NCBI GenBank assembly: GCA_016165875.1
Contig: JABBOT010000004.1
Coordinates: 8,532,889-8,596,888 of the forward strand
Reading direction: 5' to 3'
Length of the DNA: 64,000 nucleotides
From: Acanthopleura granulata
Lineage: Eukaryota > Mollusca > Polyplacophora > Chitonida > Chitonidae
In this document: positions 1-13,600 of the stretch, piece after piece
Layout: each line of letters begins with the position of its first letter
Position numbering within the stretch: position 1 is the stretch's first letter
Notes under the pieces: model-generated
The model's input: the letters and a program-made list of their open reading frames with translations, nothing else
What the model was told of the DNA's origin: nothing
The model's database searches: none
Program-made: the position numbers and the translations under genes

Positions 1-2470
1 GTGAAAGAATACAGGTCACATATAATTCCAGCATCAGAAGACTGGTTACAAAGGTTTTTTTTTCTGTTTTTGTTCAGGTCTGTAAATGCAACTTGTCAAG
101 CTGTCAACTTGTGTACATATATAGGTTATTTCTGATGGTTGTCGTCTTGTTTACCTGGCTCGTTTTGTTAGTGAGCACTTGTCGGCAACATTTTCAACTG
201 AATTTTTCTTTCCATACCACCCAATTTGTTTCTTTTTGTATTATTGTTGTAGTTTACTGATATATTTATGTTATGTACTTCAAATTACCCTTGGCTAGCT
301 ACCCTTGACTGCAACCTCAAGAGATCGGCTCTTCAGCTGTATTTAGTACTACATATGCATGGCACTATCTGTTCAAAGCTCATTTTATTCATAAAACATT
401 GAATCATGTCTCAGCATCGCATTTATGCACATCTTACATTGTCATTTTTGTGCTATTTATAAACTGAATTCTTCAGCTTTTTTCATGCACTGTGAATAGG
501 CAGTTTGGATTCAACTGTTTGAATACTTGTGAAATCTGATGAATTTTGAAATCGATTAGTATGCCAGTATAGAAAGAGTTATGGCCTCGAAATATTTACT
601 CTGTAAGCAAGAGAAGTGTTTTGGTGCCTTGTTCATTCACCTCCGATCCATGTTTATTCTAAGCTTGAGTCAGCAGAGCTATACACAAGTCAGTTAATAA
701 TAATCAAATCAATCATACATATCAATGCATGTGATGTGCTGAATTCCACTCAAATTTTGATGAACATCTGTGTTTGTGACATTTCAGACATTTGAAAGTA
801 TTAACTAACTCAGCCATTCAAGCACTAATTATTCTATTTGTGTGAAAAAAAATTGAGAAAAGGAAAGATCTCTTGAGGTCGCAGAGCTCCAGTGTGAAAA
901 ATCAGAAATTCAACTTTCAATGATAATTTTTTAAAGTACGTATGTAACATACCCTTTTACTGTGAAAAATATTGCTTTCATTGAGTATAGGACCTGGTTT
1001 AAAAACTAATTCCAGTGCTCTGGGTAATGATGTCATTCTTTGGAACAGTTTGTCCTTCAGGTATTAAACACAAATTGCTGTTTGATGCCATAGTACTTAC
1101 TATGACAAGCACATACATATAGTTTTTCAGTAGCCTCAGCCCTGCCCCCAAATAAAACAACACAATCCCAATTTATTTTTCATATACAGAGGTTTGTTAT
1201 TAAGGTGCACAGTGTAGAGCACTATCTTGACAGGGGCATGAAAAGTATATTGTGTAGACAATACAAGTAACAAACCTGATATTGGTGACGAGGCCAATAG
1301 GCATACTCAGAAGGTATTTCCCAAAACATCAGGTGATACCAGTTGATGGAGATTGTCTACAGAATTGTTCTGTTAATTGCTATTAATTGGAATATCTTGT
1401 TAACATATTCATTGTTGTTTGTGACTATATATTCCCATGTACACATCATATTTGTACGTTCCTGAATACATATTATCTTTGAGTGTCATCTTATCAAGGG
1501 AGACAACTACTGCAAACTATGTTTATAATAAATCATAAGATTTAAATCCTCCACTTGTGCTTGTTATTCTTTGTTCCTTTTCTTAGGCTGCAATGTTTTC
1601 TTTCTCTTGTCTATGTGGGAAAGGTGATATTCTTTAATTTTTTTTCAAGCTTCTTCACTGGCATAAGAAAGTTTCAATTTTTGTCACTTTCACATACATC
1701 TTTGAAGATGTACTTACAGCATCCTTTTAACATATGGAAGTGGTGTCAGTTTCCTTTTCATTTTCAAAAGTCATCATGAAGTAATAGAATTCGTTAATTT
1801 TTCATGAAATGTAACTCTGATGTTCACCACATGATAAATTAACCAGAAATTGAGGATCAGAAAGAAAAGGAAGGAAACTATATAATAGAATATTGCACAA
1901 ATTTGGGATTTTGGCAGTATCAAGTGCTAAGAGAAACATCGAAAACCTCTGCATATCACCTTTAAAAGCTTAGTGTTTTTCCTCTAAGCGCCAATTATGA
2001 ATTATTGTTCAATGCATCAGATACATCCCATCCCAATGTTGTTGAGCAGAGGTGGAATATTTGGGACTATAAACTGGAGAAACAAGTTGGCTGACTCTTT
2101 CAACGCTTTGGTGTGCCAAAAATTAGCTAGTTACTTCACAATATTCCCAAGGGCTCAGATATCCATAAATTTGCCTACATATGTGACAGTGAATATAAAG
2201 ACCAACGTCTTGAGTAACAGATATCAAAAAAATGTGGAAGTGACTGAAAATTGTTTTCTACACATTCCACAGACTTGCTAAAGAGGCATTCAGAGCATTC
2301 AAAATGTCATTATTTATTTGACTGTTTAACACATTACCAAATGCGTTTGAGATTTTTTTACTCTATTTCACTCAACTTTGGTCTGTAAAAATGCACTTTC
2401 AGAGCTAAGAAAGACCTTAATATCATATTTTTCATGCCAACATGTTCTTATTTTTGATAAAAATAGGGAA
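1..2470. other. non-coding stretch, no gene recognised
   Basis: No supportable exon was seen on either strand. The open frames here are short, AT-rich and match no family I know. Plus-strand AATAAA signals occur at 1151-1156 and 1527-1532, so part of this stretch could be the 3' UTR of a plus-strand gene lying to the left of the window. That is a guess from position only, with no coding end to anchor it. Confidence 0.4.
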
Positions 2471-2533
2471 CCGGTAAACAGGCGCTACATACACCTTCAG
2501 CAAGTTGTTGCTTTACCTCTAATGGAGCAGCAA

Positions 2534-3410
2534 GTGATGAGGTAAAGGTTATGATACAGGCCCTAGGCGTAGGGAATATTTGTCATGTTTGTGGAAAGCA
2601 CAAGTTCCTGAGAAGATACGGCCTGGAGAACATGATGCGGACAAGGGAATACAACCTGTAGAAATAAATGACCGTGAATAAAGGTCATGACACACCCTCA
2701 AGGCCCAAGGAACATTTATGCAAAGTGTAAGCTTCTACAAAGTTTTTGTTAAAAAGTTATGACCAGGACAAGGCAGTGAGGATTACGTGCCATGGTGACC
2801 TTGTCCTTGAGTTAATGACCTAGCGTCAAGGTCATGACACACCCTCCAGACCTAAAGAACATTTATGCAAAACAGGAGCTTCTGCAAAGTTAATGTTTGA
2901 CCTGGACCAAAATTTTAGGACTGTGCTATCTTGATCTTTAGCCAATGACTGGCTCAAGGTCATGACACACCCTCCAGACCTAATGAATATTTATGGAAAT
3001 TATAAGCTTCTACAAAGTCCTCATTAAAAAGTTATGGCGCAGACAAGGCGATGAGGATTATGTGCTATTGTGACCTTGACATTGAAGTAATCACTATGCC
3101 TCAAGGTAATGACACACCCACCTAGCTTAAGGAACATTTATGCAAAGTATAAGCTTCTACAAAGTTGTCGTTAAAAAGTTGTAGCCCTGACAAGGCTGTG
3201 AGGATTATGTGCTATGTGACCTTGACCTTGAGCTAATGACGTTGGCTCAAGGCCATGAAACACTCTCCTGGCCTAAGCAACATTTATGCCAAGCATAAGC
3301 TTCTACAAAGTTGTCGTTAAAAAGTTATGGCCCAGACAATGTGGTACTGACAGACAGACAGAAAACGACATAACATAACACATCCGCTTTCGAAAGTGGG
3401 CGGATAAAAT
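2534..3410. repeat. diverged tandem array, about 147-bp unit
   Basis: The phrase aaggtcatgacacaccctcc returns at 2681, 2828, 2956, 3103 and 3249 with small changes, giving spacings of 147, 128, 147 and 146 bases. A more decayed copy begins near 2543. Each unit continues with catttatgcaaag, aagcttctacaaagtt, gttaaaaagttatg and tgaccttgaccttgag. The array closes with a cagacagacag run and a short hairpin (atccgc pairing with gcggat, 3382-3406) followed by an A-rich tail. Such an end suggests that a mobile element carries the array, but no transposase reading frame is present. Confidence 0.8.
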
Positions 3411-3416
3411 ATTAAT

Positions 3417-3722
3417 TCAAACATCAAAAAAACTCTTAAAAGAAAAGACAACAAAAGGTATAACCAAAGATACTTCAAAAAACAGGCCTAGGCATTTTTT
3501 ATGATGTACTGGATAATTCAATAAATCATCTTTTAATCTTGAATTCTTACGGGTCTGATTTAATGGTGAACCATGAACAGATGACGTCACAGCTGAAACA
3601 GATACCTTTTCAGGTGGTACAAATAGCTCACCCTTGATTGGTTCAAGTTGAGAGCATGGCAACCCATTTGATTTTCCATGTGCGTTTTTGCTTAATTTGA
3701 ACTGTGATATCTCAGTTATCCT
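3417..3722 (-). other. uncharacterised open frame, possible exon
   Basis: A stop-free minus-strand frame of about 100 codons follows an AG-ending acceptor-like site (atatcacag, near 3701). Its first two thirds have protein-like composition (for example EPIKGELFVPPEKVS and SPLNQTRKNSRLKDDLL), while the end turns hydrophobic and ends at a TGA at 3417. A strong donor-like site (caagg/gtgagc) sits inside. It lies about 900 bases past the INTS13 stop, so it could be an alternative last exon, an exon of another minus-strand gene, or chance. I do not recognise the product. Confidence 0.25.
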
Positions 3723-3970
3723 TCACTACATAAAAAAAATTAAAGAGGTTTTAAAACTATGAATGGGATTCTTTAGCGACACATATATAAATCTGGTCTA
3801 GTGATGTCTTTTGTTTTATGTTTTACCTTGGATGATTTTTAAGACATGCATACTGTGCTTTATGATGGAGAAAACATGCCACCCAAATAATTGCTGCCAA
3901 AACTGAGATCGTAAAAACATTATTACACAGATGTGTCCACATAAAAGTTCATAATTTTGTTTAATAAGGT

Positions 3971-3976
3971 TTTATT
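3971..3976 (-). terminator. INTS13: candidate poly(A) signal AATAAA for INTS13
   Basis: On the minus strand this reads AATAAA, about 580 bases past the INTS13 stop codon. A variant ATTAAA lies nearer, at 4243-4248, about 310 bases past the stop. Either could end the transcript; the sequence alone does not decide. Confidence 0.4.
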
Positions 3977-4556
3977 GTGTACTTCCACTAAGAAATCTTC
4001 ATTTAAAACAACAAAAAAATCATTGTTTCTAACGATGTTACACAGCTCATTCATAATTTAATTTTTGGAGAAAACAAAGCTGATATTTTTTTTTTCTGTA
4101 CAATGTTTCTCAAAAATTTAGAGTATTCAGTAACCCTATAAGCTATTTTTGTAACTGTTTTAAAATATTGTGACATTGTGACAAAAACACAGTACATCTA
4201 AGAACAATCAGGGGCTATTATCTCATGAGGTATGCCCCTGTATTTAATTGGCATTCCTTTACATCATGTTCTATGCAGAGAGGTACATTCCATCACAATG
4301 CAGACAAGGTTGATCGATGTCTGCACTTCATTAAAAGCCACTCAATATCAAGCAGGAAATCAAATGCTTAAAACCTTCAGAACATAAAATCCTGTGGAGA
4401 AATAGTTGCTGCATTGTCCTGTGATTCCAGCTGGAGTAGTAATCAGCTGTGTAACCGGCAACAACAACAAGAAGTCTGTGAAGGCTTTGCTGCTCAGTGT
4501 TCCCAGACACTCTACCACATACAAGTTTTTAAATTTGTCCCCTCTCTTGTTGGTCT

Positions 4557-4605
4557 TCACCTTTTCCCATTGGTATTTGAAGTCGGAAGTTCTGTTTCAC
4601 CCTCC
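4557..4605 (-). CDS. INTS13: INTS13 last coding exon and stop
   Basis: After the acceptor (T-run then cag) the frame gives [16 protein letters not shown] and a TGA at 4557-4559. Human INTS13 ends METTENGKASRQ, so the tail TNGKR matches ENGKASR in place and character. Only this frame follows from the upstream donor, and it ends about where the human protein ends. Confidence 0.88.
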
Positions 4606-7600
4606 CTGAAAAAAAAAACAAAAAAAAACAACATAAAATCAATGTCGATATGTCATTACTTTGACAGTGTGTTAGGCGTGTAAAGATCACATATCTTTAA
4701 CACCACAAGGAAATTCAGACACCTGGCGTTCTGGGTAGGGGAACTTCTGCATATGCACATGATGGTATCTGCCAGAGCCCAAAAGTAAAGGAATATATGT
4801 GTACAGAATAAATGGTCAAAGGTATTTCCAGGCAAACAGACATGTATGATGATTGCAATATTATGCCTGCTCTCCCTACCCCAACCATATTATATACTGG
4901 GGAATAACAATCGCATAAACACATAACGTGTAACATATTTTACCTCTGGATAAAATTTATGTGGATTAAAGTGTGGAACAAGCATGATGAGTGGTCTCAC
5001 ATAGAATGAAGTAAACAGCTCATTAGGCCTACAAATCACAGATTAGATTTATTTGGATTATGTTGGAGTAATTTCACTGTCATCAGTATTGTATAAAGTC
5101 TTTCACCTGGATTAATCCTAAACATGAGACACCATCCTTATCCTTACCCCTTGTCTTCATTAAGGTGTTGGTACAGTTCAGCAATGTTTCCATTACTTTC
5201 CAACCTTCCTGAGAATTCAGAATGCCTCTTTGAGCTGATAGCACTCAATCTGTTGGTCCACATTGATAACAGATTCTGAGGACCTTAGGAAAAAAGATAA
5301 CATCATCATTCACATACATTCTTTCAATATTATATTTACATATATTGTAGCTTAAACTCAGCCAAAATTGAAGTGTTGGATTTTAAAACTGCAAAAGTTA
5401 ACCACAGATAAAGGGGAGAGAACTCTTGTTGATAGTCACAAGAAGATCCCGAGGCAATGATGATTTAACCTGATGTTTCATGTTATTCCTTTCATTCTAC
5501 CCATATGCAGAGAACTGAAAGAAAATCGTCTTTCATTTAGGTAGTAGTAAACAGTATGATGTTAATGTAGAAAATGTAAAGTTACTATAAAAATATTGTC
5601 TATTTTAATTATTAACATTCCAATGTATTTCAATGCCATTGCAGTGTTTTTAGGTAAAACATCTGAGAGCAAAATTACTAGTGGCATGAATTCATTTTAT
5701 TTGATAAGCTAATGTGTAGTATGGTACTCGGTGACCTCCCTTACCTCCTGTTCTGGTGATGGAGCTTTCTAGGGATGGTCGGAAGCGTTTTGCAGGCGGA
5801 GATTCTGGGGCTGGCCGCTCCGGTGACAAGAAGTCCTGCTTCTCTCGCTCAGTCATCATCTGAAATCTGAACAACACAAACACTCTCTCTTACACTAAAA
5901 GAATGCTATACAGGTGCCCATATTTTGATGATGTCCAAAAAAAATAAAATTAGGATAGTATGATAATTGACATCAGATCACACCATCAATCAGCAGAGTT
6001 GTAGCATTCCACTGAAGCAGCTATAGTGTAATAACAGGCCTATGGGAACATATAATAGGTGAAGCCATAAGAACAATGATAACTGTTTTTGATCGCACAT
6101 AACCAGCGAAGCTGCACGAAGAGTGTGGTAACTGGTTTTTGATCACACATAATCAACAAAGCATTGAAAACATTGTGGTAACTGAGCACAAATAACCACT
6201 AAAACAAACACAGTGATAACTGGTTTATAATCACACGCAGCCAGTGAAGCAGAGACAATAGTGTGATAACTGGTTTTTTATCACATCCAACCAGTGAAGC
6301 AGCTTCCAAAGTGTGATACCTGGCATCTGATCAAAGCAACCTGTGAAGCAGCAGTGTGATCATTGCCTTCCAGTGAACCATACAGGCCTGGCTCTCATCT
6401 GTCCTGGACAATTATGTGTGCTTCGTGAGCAGACTGCAGAGAACTGGCACATTATAATACCTTAAAAACATTTCCTTACAGACCCAAAATATGTTACACC
6501 TGTTTAGCAGGAGTCAACAACAGGTTTCATCTGTAATTTTGAATGAACAGTATTTCAGACTGTCTTAGACTTTCATCAAAATTTACATCTTTTAAACTTT
6601 TATAGAAATTTAAATCTTTCAAAACTTCCAAAGGAATGATATCGATGATATTGGTATGTATTATAATACATAACTAATTAAAGAAGATCATACTAGCATC
6701 TGAATGGCAGGTTTTACTGAGACACTGCTACAAGTATCATTTATTATGACAGGTCAATAAAACTGACCTGTCCAATTCCTTAAGTCCCTTTTCAACACTA
6801 GATGTACTGGTATCCATTTTTTCCTCCTTGACAAATGTTTTCTCCGGGGTCTTTTTGGGAGGGGCACTTGTTGATTTGAATTCATCAGGGGACGGTTTCT
6901 TCAATTCTAACAAACAATCAAGAATCTTGTTGTGCTGATCTGATGTTGTGGAGTACGCTCGTACCAACATTTCTAGCTCAGACCACATCTGTCTGTACTG
7001 CTCTTCTCTGAAAATAAAGACACAAACCAAAACATCCAAAATCATGATAATAAATATTTAATTATACTTAAGATATCAATGTTTGAATTGAGGTGTTTCA
7101 TACATGCAACAAACACTGACACATTCACATACTCAACATAAACTTTTTTGGTTTCTTTGGTTACCATTAACTGTTTTACTGACTCCTGTACACATTTTAT
7201 TAGCACAATTTCAAGCACACAATACATGGTTTTATTGGGATTATCATGCCTGTAGCTGAAGGAAACCAAAACCGACAAACTTGAAGTCAGATTCAATCTA
7301 CTGGAAGCAGGATTCAAATGGAAGCCTAACTAAATACACTGATGGCCTTTACTGAGGACCATTTATTCACTCTGTCACAATATGAGGGCTAATGAACAAT
7401 CCTATGCAACTTTAATACATAATCTGCTAATTTTGTCATTGGTAAGATCAGACCCAGCTGTGACTCACCGCTTCAGTCCCTTTCCTCGGGAGCCAGTGGA
7501 AGGGACTGGCAGGGCCTCGTTCTTATTCTCCATCCCCATAATGTGATATATCACCTTCTTACACTCTACCACCTCTTCATCATCCAGTAGTTCCTTGACC

Positions 7601-10600
7601 ATCAATGTTGGCAATGGGTCCAAGTGCTGACAAGGCAACAACAGTCACAGAATTTATAACTGTTTTAAAGGTGTATTTCTTTGTTTTGGTTTAAATACTG
7701 TTTCTGTAATAATAAGGCTATATAATGATGGTGTCTTCATGTAGCAGGCCAGACTGAATGCTCTCAGATATCTAATGATGCCTCACTGAAATAATGTCAC
7801 CAAAATACATGTCATGATGATCTACTGAGAATAGATGTTACACTCAACCTCTCACCATGATACTGACACCAGACACCATACTCTGCCCATGTCATCACAA
7901 TATACTGACAACAGACATGCAATCAACCTCTTCCCATGCTGACACCAAACATTACACTCAACATGTTTCACCATAATATACTGACACAAGATATGACACT
8001 CAACCTCTCGCCATGGCTTACTGACATCAGACAGGTCACTCAACCTGTCATCATAATATACTGACATCACATGACACCCAATCAATGTTGCTATGATACA
8101 CTGAAACCAGATATGACACTCAACCTCTTGCCATAATACTGACACCAGATATGACACTGAACCTATGATACCATAACATACTGACAGCAGATATGAAACT
8201 CAGTGGATTGCCATTGCGTGTTAACACCAGACAAAGCAAACACCTCTTGTCACAATCAGATATGGCACTATAACCATGCCACCATAACATACCAACAAAA
8301 TATGCAGCCCATGATACCATGATATACAAACATTGGATTTGATACCCAATCCTCATCATGCCATACTGACACCACGCATGAAACTTAACCTATGTCACTA
8401 AGATACACTGGCACCAGGCAGGACACTCAATCCATGTCACCTTCATATATTGACACCAGACAAGATTTGCAACCCATGACACTCAACCCAAGTCACCATA
8501 GCATACTGACACCAGATATAATACTCAGCCTACATCATCCAGATATTCTGACACCAGATATGACACTCAACTTCTTGTCATGACATACTGATGACAGACA
8601 TGACACTCAACCCATGTTTCGATGATATATTGGCTCAAGACAACACATTTCACTATGAAACTGGGATGCCTTACAGGACAAGCATGGCAACAGTTTTAAT
8701 ACAGGGTACAGAGTGACTTCCCATTAGAACATGTACATGTAGGTTACTAACAGACTGAACTGTAACTTTGCAAAGGTACTATTGTTTCTGAAGATTTGCA
8801 CTTTCTGAGTATAGATCACATAGTAATGCCGAAAACTGAAAACATACCACACCAGGTTTTGAACCAGCCACCTGTCTCAAGCATCTGTTTATTTATTTAT
8901 TTACTTGATTGGTGTTTTATGCTATACTCAAGAATATTTCACTCATGTGACCGTGGTCAGCATTATGGACAGAAGAAACCAGGCAGAGCCCTGGGGACAC
9001 CCACGGCCATCAGCAGGATGCTGAAGGACCTTCTCACCCATGGCCGGAGAGGAAGCCAGCATGAGCTAGATTTGAAGTCACAGCTACCTCATTGGTGAGA
9101 GGCACCTGGGTCATTAGACCAAGGAGGAACTCAGGCATCTATTAGCTAGAAATACATATTATCCATCATGACATGCATCTCACCAGAAGTAGGGAGAAGG
9201 TAACAGGTTGACAAGGACTACGTGTGCCCCTCTGATACATCCTAAGTAACAATATTTATTTATCTATTTATTTTATTGGTGTTATACAATGTACACAAGA
9301 ATATTTCACTCATACTACAGTGGCCAGCATTATGGTGGGAGGAAACTAGCATGAGCTGAGCTCACAACGACCACACTGGTAAGAGGTACCTGGGTCATTA
9401 CACTGCACTGGTGCACTAACCATCTCTGCCATGGAGGCTCCTCCAATTAACAATAATACTGTTATGTACTAAAAGCTTTCCAATTGATACTTAGCAATCT
9501 GTACCTATTATTTTATGACTTTTTTTGTTTATATGACAAAATGATTCCAACTTAGCAAAATGGCAAAACACAGAAACTCTGATTCATTATAAAGGTTCAG
9601 AGTTCTAACACATGCAAAAAGACTTTTCTTTCTAGCAAATGTAAATCCTGAAACAAACACGAAAGTTCAACACACATAGGTCACACTTACGTTTGGCATG
9701 TTGAAGATGATTGTTTCCCCTATGACAATTGGCCAATGTCGGGTTTTCCTTTCCAACTGACTCAGGGCTGTAAAATCAATATTTAGATGTTACAATTTAC
9801 TTTTGTTCACAGTTGGAGGGAACTTTTCCACCTGTCTAATATAGTGTTAATGGTAATAGTTATTCAGTAAAAAGAAATTACATGACTTATAACAAAACAG
9901 ACCAAGAGTTGACAATATTTCTGTAAATAAGCTGTAACAGCCATTGTGCATCAACCTGTACCTGGTCTAACAGGTACTGAATGTATCTTTTGTTACACAA
10001 ATTGGGCCTAGAATAATGCCGGCCTATATGCTTCTCAAATTTCAACAACCGTGTCATAATTGTTTTTATTACTTACACATCAGTGAAATCTCAGGATTAC
10101 CTTCACTGATGAAAGTGGTATTCATCAGTTAGATATTACTTTTGTTCTTCCCTCCTGATATTACACACACCTAGGAGCCGTGATGTCAAAAATGAAACTC
10201 CTTCTCAAAACTCCGATAATTTACAATATACTAGGTGGTACAATTGCGACCTGCTCAAAGTGCAATGGATAGCTTTTGGGATATTTTGCACACGAGATAA
10301 CACTACAGATTAAAACACTAATAACACACCAACAAAACCAGCCATGGACAGGCCCAAGATGTGCAAAGGGGCATAATTCTGTGTGTACAATACCATTAGT
10401 TGAGGCATTAGGCACAAAAACCATAATCAATAATCACACTCCATTTTAGCAACTGTTGTATGCACATTTAAAAGTTATGTGTACATAGTTCATGAAACAG
10501 AATAAAAGATTTTTACATTTTACATTTTTTTTTCAGATCTAAGGCTTTAATGATCAGCACATTTTGTTCGTCAAAGCATAAATAAATGAAGGTGAAAGTG

Positions 10601-13600
10601 TTTTTATTCACAGAATGATCTTTTCAACCACACTTCAGCCAATATTTTGGAACATTCTGACAGAGCTATGGGATGTAGAGAAATAATCTGCACAGTTTTA
10701 TGAAGCTTGTATATTTTATCACACAAAGAAATCATTTCCATGATAACTGTATGCATAAATTCCACTGACAAATGAGCTTTAGTGGTTGAAAAGGTTGAAG
10801 ATTTACAATATATGTATAAAGGTGCTTTACCTCTGTCTATGGGCAACTCTGCTGATTCCAACATGGTTTGAGAGGGTACAGGGGAAAGGCGATTCTCTTT
10901 CATAAATTCACCAAAATCCTGAAAAAAAAAAAATATTAATCTTATTATTCACATTAAGGGAAGCATAAACTTAACAGTTTTTCGTACATACGAGACAATT
11001 TTACACATCACATGTCATATGGATTTAAATTTATTATCAGTGAATGGCACCATTTAATGTTACAAAGAAATGAGTATGAATGAAAAAATTATCATTACTC
11101 TACAAATGAGAGACTAGTCAACATGGTTTCAATATTCATGGAACCTGGATGAATGCCACAAAATTTTACACAGAAAAAAAATTGGAGCCAAGCCTTTGTT
11201 CCGGGAAGCCTTTGGAGATACTAGACTTTTTACAGCCGTAAATGATAAGCGAAATGCAAGAAATTGACAGCTTTTCTGAGGCAATCAACACTGATTTCAC
11301 CTTACTGGTGAGGGTTCATTTTAATCATTGGAGATTTTCAGGGTTATTGGTAAATCCAAATAAATCACCAGAATAGAGCTGAAAAAATGCTGATGAGCCT
11401 CAAGATTGTAACTGCTGGAACCAGCAACTTTGACATATCCATTTGAACCACTAATTTTAGCATTCTTATTCATTTTTCTAAGATATATATCATCTTCCAC
11501 TGTTCAGTTATATCCCTCTTTCAGGCCAATTTCCTGTCCTTAAGCCAGAGATAGCCTTGTCTACTCTTCTCCACATAAAAATAAGTCTTACCATACGTAC
11601 AGCCCAAGTGGCTACACTCTGAAACCTGTGGTCAGGTAAAATAAAAACCTGAACAACTAATAAACTCTTAGTACATACAGCAATACAAAAAGAAAAGCAG
11701 GATGCATCAACAAATGATGCTACATATGTGTATTTTCTGTGTGAAATGACACAGTTGCAATATCAAACATAATTTCATCAACTATAAATGTACAATGTAA
11801 AGTAACATTTTAACACTCAATCTGATGTCATTAAGAGAGATATTTCTATCAATTTTTTCTACAATTTCATCTTTTTCTTTTTGTATTCTAGTCTCATTTG
11901 CACAATCCTCGTGAAGCACATGTCCGGTTTCTGTCATCAACTGCAGTTAGGCAGCTTCTTCAATATGCTAACACTCCAAAAATTAGTAAAAATGGTATAA
12001 ATTAGACATGATTCGCATAGGAATTCCTGAGTCATGCAGTCAACACTGTCACTAGTTAACTCTCATGCATCATATTATCTGGTCAAAGTCATGAGCACCT
12101 GCACATTCAGGTACAGAATGATGTCACAACAGAAATCCTGATCACACCTACAAAATCCTTTTGGTATCACACCTAAAAGCCACCTTCTGTTAGCACTACA
12201 CCTAAAGCCACCTTCTGTTAGTGTAATGTCTAAAAGCGACCTTCTAGTGGTATCACATTTAAAAGCCCCCTTGTTTTGGTTCTTCAGTCAGCATTGCTCC
12301 TATAAGCCACCTTCTAGTGGAATCACACGTAAAAGCCCCCTTCTACTGGTATCACACTTAAGAAACATATTCTGTCCGTATCACACTTATGTAACATATT
12401 TTGTTGGTATCACACCTAACAGCCACTTTGCTATTGTACCATATCTAAAAGCCACCTTCTCAAATCTACTTTGCAAGATAAGAAGTTACATCAAAACAAA
12501 TAACTTATGGCCCATTCCCAGTACAATAACAGGAGAGCATATGAAATTAGGCCTGTGACCATCTAAAGTAATACTGGAATTAAATACCTATCTACCTATT
12601 CTAACAAACAACAAACACCACAAACAAATTATTGAACACCTCTTTCGGCCCAATTTTGATTGATAAAATGGAAGTCAGATTTAGACTGCTGTTGTCAAAA
12701 TTACTTTACAAGCAATGATAAGGCATGTATCAACACTGAGCTATTGGATCCACCTTAACTGTGTAAAATCACAGTTTTAAGATACTGGACTTTATTTGAA
12801 AAATGTAAAAGAGAAAATCTCTGTACAATATTTATTGCCATAAAATTATGGACTGGTATGGCTGAGGGTAATGTTCCTTTAAGGCATGGGCCAAGAGACA
12901 CTCACAGTTATCCTGTAATCTGTAACCCTTCCTCCACATCCTTCGCTGATGGAGGGTGGGTCTTCGAGGATTGATCGGCAGGTGTTAATGGCATGAATGA
13001 AGATTTCCCCACCATGACTGGCAAGCATGTGTGAAATGACCTTTGTTCCAGTTTTCCGTGGCTGCTCCAACATCACGGACCTCCCTACAGAGTTGAGAAA
13101 ACATACTGCAGTGGCATGCAAAAAAAGACCTTCAAGGCGTGATCAGAGAGGGAAAATGTAATACATCACGTATTATCAAACAAGAGGGAAACTAATTTCA
13201 CAGAAACCCATGCATCTTCTTTTCACTGCAATAAAACATTCCATCGGCAAGATATCCGTCAAAAACATTTCTGTAATGATGAATGCACTCTGAAAATTGA
13301 TGCACAAATCAAGTGTTTTTTGCCAACTTACCCCCTAAGAGAAAATTGGTCAGACATGATGATGGGCGACTATTGACATCCACAGGCGTGATTCGAAACA
13401 CACTCGTGCAGTGATGTAACTCTGTAACCATAGAGACGCAAGTGTAAAGCATTTTATCTTTCACTGACAAAGGGAAATTTGCACTCTCTTTTGGACTTTA
13501 CTTTCTACAATTATGAATAATGAACCTGGCTCAAAAATCTCAGGCCTCTGAAAAATGTTTTCTTTATCCCACATGTGTGATTGTACATAGTAAAGTGTCT

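Noticed and set aside
7042..7317. 91-codon minus-strand open frame between two INTS13 exons
   Set aside because: It lies wholly within the intron 7008-7468, the flanking exons splice to each other in matching phase, and INTS13 has no extra sequence there.
7852..8359. Cysteine-rich minus-strand open frames
   Set aside because: They are translations of the 50-bp minisatellite; periodic words such as ECHIWFQC follow the repeat.
12226..12558. 110-codon plus-strand open frame
   Set aside because: Produced by the 30-bp tandem repeat, on the strand opposite to INTS13 and inside its intron.
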